From: Planctomycetota bacterium
GTDB taxonomy: Bacteria > Planctomycetota > Phycisphaerae > FEN-1346 > JAACEH01
NCBI GenBank assembly: GCA_016935955.1
Contig: JAFGPY010000031.1
Location: 1-12,656 of the forward strand
DNA: 12,656 nucleotides
Reading direction: 5' to 3'
The notes below the pieces were generated by a model that worked only from the letters and a program-made list of their open reading frames with translations, ran no database searches and was not told the DNA's origin. Positions 7,351-12,656 of this stretch are shown here, one piece after another. Every line of letters starts with the position of its first letter. The stretch's first letter is position 1. The translations under genes and the position numbers were made by a program.

Positions 7351-7370
7351 GGGGATGTCTTGGACACCCC
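7351..7370. repeat. Inverted repeat adjoining the ATPase-folD -35 box
   Basis: GGGG-A-TGTC, a 3-base centre TTG, then GACA-CCCC. The arms pair over eight positions with a single bulged A. It lies immediately upstream of the -35 hexamer on the minus strand and between the PurF-like stop codon and the next gene. There is no T-run after it, so a terminator is unlikely. An operator or an mRNA hairpin is possible. Confidence 0.4.
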
Positions 7371-7390
7371 CGCGGGAGAGTCGCCTGCCG

Positions 7391-8791
7391 TCAGCCCTGC
7401 CCGTCCCAGCAGTAGGTGCACAACCTGTTCTTGGGCAGGCCGATGGCCCGGACCAAGTCGTCCAGACGTTGGTACCGGAGGGACGTGAGATTAAGCTGCT
7501 CCCGGATGACCTCGACCATGGCCGCATGCTTGTCGGACTGCGGGTCGGCGTACTCTTCGAGACAGTCGCACGGTTCGCCTTCGAGCCACTGGATGGCTTT
7601 GCGAGCGGCCAGGTCGAGGTCGCTGCGACTGCGCGAGAAGTTGAGGAACTTGCATCCGTAGACCAGCGGCGGGCAGGCGGGGCGCATGTGGACCTCGCGG
7701 GCCCCGTTGTCGAACAGCCGCCGGATGATGTCGCGGAGCTGCGTGCCGCGGACAATCGAATCGTCGCAGAACAGCAGCCGCTGCCCCTCGATCAATTCAC
7801 GGATCGGGATCAGTTTCATGTTGGCGACGAGGTCACGGATTCGCTGGTCCTGTGGCATGAAGCTGCGGGCCCAGGTGGGCGTGTACTTGACGAAGGGCCG
7901 GCGATAAGGAATCCCGGCGGCATCGGCGTAGCCGATGGCGTGGCCCGTGCCCGAATCGGGGATGCCCGCTACCAGGTCGACCTCGACCGTGTCGCTGGCC
8001 GCCAGAGCGGCGCCGCAACGGTTCCGCGACACCTCCACGTTGATGCCCTCGTAGTGCGACGCCGGGAATCCGTAATAGACCCAGAGGAACGAGCAGATAC
8101 GCATCGTGTCGCGCGGCGGCTTCTTCTGCTCATAGCCCTCGGCCGTCACCAGGCCCACCTCGCCCGGCCCCAGGTAACGCAACGTCTCGTAGCCCAGGTT
8201 CGCGAACGAGCACGTCTCCAGGGCCGCGGCGTAGGCCCCGGGCTTCTTGCCGATGACCACAGGCGTGCGGCCATGGAGGTCGCGCGCCGCGTAGATGCCC
8301 TCCTCCGTCAGGAGCAGGATGGAGCACGATCCCTCGATGGCCTCCTGGGCTCGTTCGATGCCGTCGGCGAAGGTCGAGCCCTGGTTGATCAACGTAGCCA
8401 CAAGCTCGGTCTGGTTGACGTCGTTGCCGGTCATCTCGGAGAAGTGACTGACGCCCTTGTTGAAGGCGCGGTCCGTCAGGGCGGCCATGTTCCACACGAC
8501 GCCGACGGTCACGATGGCGTAGATGCCGAGGTGCGACCCGATGATCAGCGGCTGGTCCTCGTAGTCGCTGATGACCCCGATGCCGCACGACCCGTTCATC
8601 TTGCAGACGTCGTCCTCGAACTTCGAGCGAAACTGGCTGTTGGTGATGTCGTGGATGAAGCGTGCGTAGCCGGCGCCGTCCCTGACGGCCATGCCGCCGC
8701 GGCGCGTGCCCAGGTGGCTGTGGTAGTCGGTCCCGTAGAACAGGTCGCTGACGCAATCGTCCCTGGAGGCCACGCCGAAAAAGCCGCCCAT
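7391..8791 (-). CDS. Amidophosphoribosyltransferase (PurF)-family protein with degenerate glutaminase site
   Basis: This 466-residue protein starts at ATG 8791-8789, with GGGAG (8803-8799) 7 bases upstream. The C-terminal phosphoribosyltransferase half is well kept: DLVAGIPDSGTGHAIGYAD (272-290), the PRPP loop LLFCDDSIVRGT (339-350) and the region leading to MKLIPIRELIEG. Cys233, Cys380, Cys458 and Cys461 match the four [4Fe-4S] ligands of Bacillus PurF. The N-terminal Ntn-hydrolase half is recognisable, but it begins MGGFFG instead of MCGIVG, so the nucleophilic Cys is a Gly. The HVRYATAG-like Arg segment and the HNG motif are also not found (residues ~70-102). Canonical PurF makes phosphoribosylamine from PRPP and glutamine. 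This one probably cannot use glutamine in the usual way and may use ammonia, a partner, or do something else. Similar MGGFFG proteins are recalled from Bacteroidetes annotated as amidophosphoribosyltransferase. No gene symbol is given because the role is uncertain. Confidence 0.9.
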   Translation of the reverse strand: MGGFFGVASRDDCVSDLFYGTDYHSHLGTRRGGMAVRDGAGYARFIHDITNSQFRSKFEDDVCKMNGSCGIGVISDYEDQPLIIGSHLGIYAIVTVGVVWNMAALTDRAFNKGVSHFSEMTGNDVNQTELVATLINQGSTFADGIERAQEAIEGSCSILLLTEEGIYAARDLHGRTPVVIGKKPGAYAAALETCSFANLGYETLRYLGPGEVGLVTAEGYEQKKPPRDTMRICSFLWVYYGFPASHYEGINVEVSRNRCGAALAASDTVEVDLVAGIPDSGTGHAIGYADAAGIPYRRPFVKYTPTWARSFMPQDQRIRDLVANMKLIPIRELIEGQRLLFCDDSIVRGTQLRDIIRRLFDNGAREVHMRPACPPLVYGCKFLNFSRSRSDLDLAARKAIQWLEGEPCDCLEEYADPQSDKHAAMVEVIREQLNLTSLRYQRLDDLVRAIGLPKNRLCTYCWDGQG

Positions 8792-8913
8792 CCACTCACT
8801 CCCTTTCCTTACGCGGGTTCGCAGACCCTAATCCACAGGTCATGCGCATCCTGACCGGAAATGAGAGGCGGCGGCACGTCAGTGCAGGCGCCCGGGCAGG
8901 ACGACGCGACGGC

Positions 8914-8942
8914 ATCATAGCGACTTCGGGCACCCCATGCAA
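8914..8942 (-). promoter_or_regulatory. Sigma70-like promoter of the PurF-family gene
   Basis: On the minus strand TTGCAT (8942-8937), a 17-base spacer and TATGAT (8919-8914), which is 5/6 to the -10 consensus. Transcription would start near 8907 and give a leader of about 115 bases before ATG 8791. It is divergent from the carB promoter candidate about 110 bases away. Confidence 0.6.
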
Positions 8943-9050
8943 CGTCGTCGCCAACAAAATGGCGGACGGGCTTCATTACGGCCTTTGCCGTACGATCCAG
9001 CGGCGTCCCGACGAGGTCGCCAATTTCTTGCCGGAGCCTGCCGAAACTGC

Positions 9051-9079
9051 TTGCAGGGCGGCCCGACCTTGGCTACATT
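9051..9079 (+). promoter_or_regulatory. Sigma70-like promoter candidate of carB
   Basis: TTGCAG (9051-9056), a 17-base spacer and TACATT (9074-9079). The hexamers are moderate (3/6 and 4/6), but the spacing is ideal and no better pair was seen upstream of carB. The predicted start near 9086 gives an unusually long leader of about 170 bases. Confidence 0.45.
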
Positions 9080-9131
9080 CTCCGGGACTCGCCCCCTGCC
9101 CGGGCGATCACCGCTGTGGAAAAAGGGGGAA

Positions 9132-9164
9132 ATGTCGCTTGGCCGCACGGCAATGCTGCGCTGA
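9132..9164 (+). CDS. Possible leader peptide upstream of carB (ten codons)
   Basis: ATG at 9132 opens a ten-residue frame, MSLGRTAMLR, ending at TGA 9162-9164, about 95 bases before carB. A purine-rich AAAAAGGGGGAA precedes it, but only two bases separate the G-run from the ATG, which is closer than usual. It holds two Arg codons, which is suggestive for a gene feeding arginine synthesis but too few for a convincing attenuator. A chance open frame is at least as likely. Confidence 0.2.
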   Translation: MSLGRTAMLR

Positions 9165-9259
9165 GAACGGCTGCACCCCATTCGTCGAAGCCTGTTGCGA
9201 ATGTGCATCGGCCCGATCGCGGCACACAGAAAATCAAGTCCCATGAAATGGAGTCTGCC

Positions 9260-12460
<3,201 letters not shown>

Positions 12461-12478
12461 CCGAGCCTGCCGCACGAA

Positions 12479-12525
12479 AAGACGCCTTCGCGATCGCCCT
12501 GCGGCCATTGTGAAGGCGTTTTCTT
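12479..12525 (+). terminator. Rho-independent terminator of carB
   Basis: The stem ACGCCTTC (12482-12489) pairs with GAAGGCGT (12512-12519) and can extend through a G-T wobble and two A-T pairs. It is followed by TTTTCTT (12519-12525). It lies about 20 bases after the carB stop. An A-run before the left arm means it could also work, more weakly, on the minus strand. Confidence 0.85.
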
Positions 12526-12656
12526 GCGCCTGTACGGCCAGCCGCTCCCACACGGTGCAGCTCGCCCCTGGGGTGCACGTCACGTTTGTGGTAAACAAGA
12601 GGGCCCTCTGGTGGCACAATGGGGGTATGTGGACGTTCCAACCCATTGAACCAGGA
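12526..12656. other. Intergenic end of window, possible upstream region of a next gene
   Basis: No supported gene is visible. A perfect 12-base palindrome AGAGGGCCCTCT (12598-12609) lies 18 bases before an ATG at 12627. Two ATGs (12619 and 12627) open frames that reach the window edge after about ten codons, too short to judge. No convincing promoter hexamer pair was found. Confidence 0.4.

Larger units (their letters stand above)
8792..9259. other. Divergent intergenic regulatory region between the PurF-like gene and carB
   Basis: This 468-base gap holds promoters for both flanking genes, one on each strand, and leaders of roughly 115 and 170 bases. No protein gene of convincing length, tRNA or known riboswitch was recognised in it. 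The carB leader contains a possible CCCCCT/AGGGGG stem (9092-9097 with 9124-9129) and a ten-codon open frame (9132-9164). The middle part (8943-9050) shows nothing identifiable. Confidence 0.7.

Noticed and set aside
7163..8854. 563-residue plus-strand open frame opposite the PurF-family gene
   Set aside because: It is an antisense shadow. The minus strand carries clear PurF motifs, and the plus translation has none.

Overview
This GC-rich bacterial window carries six complete protein-coding genes and the 3' tail of a seventh. The gene mix suggests a Planctomycetota-type heterotroph: a DUF1565-type parallel beta-helix secreted protein, a GH106-like glycosidase, and a PurF paralogue that begins Met-Gly-Gly instead of Met-Cys-Gly. 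That assignment is an inference from family resemblance only, because no rRNA or other marker is present.

Layout. Positions 1-97 hold the end of an unidentified plus-strand gene, convergent with a two-gene minus-strand carbohydrate cluster. The first gene of that cluster (4779 to 1801) encodes a ~992-residue glycoside-hydrolase-like protein without a signal peptide. The second (1744 to 167) encodes a secreted right-handed beta-helix protein. A rho-independent terminator (4915-4968) separates the cluster from a second minus-strand group: a 366-residue P-loop/DRTGG ATPase (7164 to 6064) followed by folD (5995 to 5012). Upstream of these lies a PurF-family gene (8791 to 7391). A 468-base divergent intergenic region with two back-to-back sigma70-like promoter candidates separates it from the plus-strand carB (9260 to 12460), which ends in a rho-independent terminator.

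How the genes fit together. carB supplies carbamoyl phosphate for pyrimidines and arginine. folD handles one-carbon folate units. The PurF-family protein belongs to the enzyme family of the first committed purine step. The right half is therefore a nucleotide and one-carbon neighbourhood, and the left half a small glycan-processing unit.

Most interesting points. (1) FolD has Gln53 where the catalytic lysine (E. coli Lys54, human Lys56) should be, and Glu120 at the E. coli Asp121 position. It also has changed residues at two NADP-phosphate-contact positions. This points to a monofunctional, possibly NAD-linked methylene-THF dehydrogenase resembling yeast Mtd1, not a bifunctional dehydrogenase/cyclohydrolase. 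(2) The PurF-family protein lacks the N-terminal nucleophilic cysteine and other glutaminase residues, but keeps an intact PRPP loop and four cysteines matching the [4Fe-4S] ligands of Bacillus PurF. The co-directional DRTGG ATPase upstream of folD has no assigned function. I saw no CRISPR array, insertion sequence, tRNA, rRNA or phage gene.
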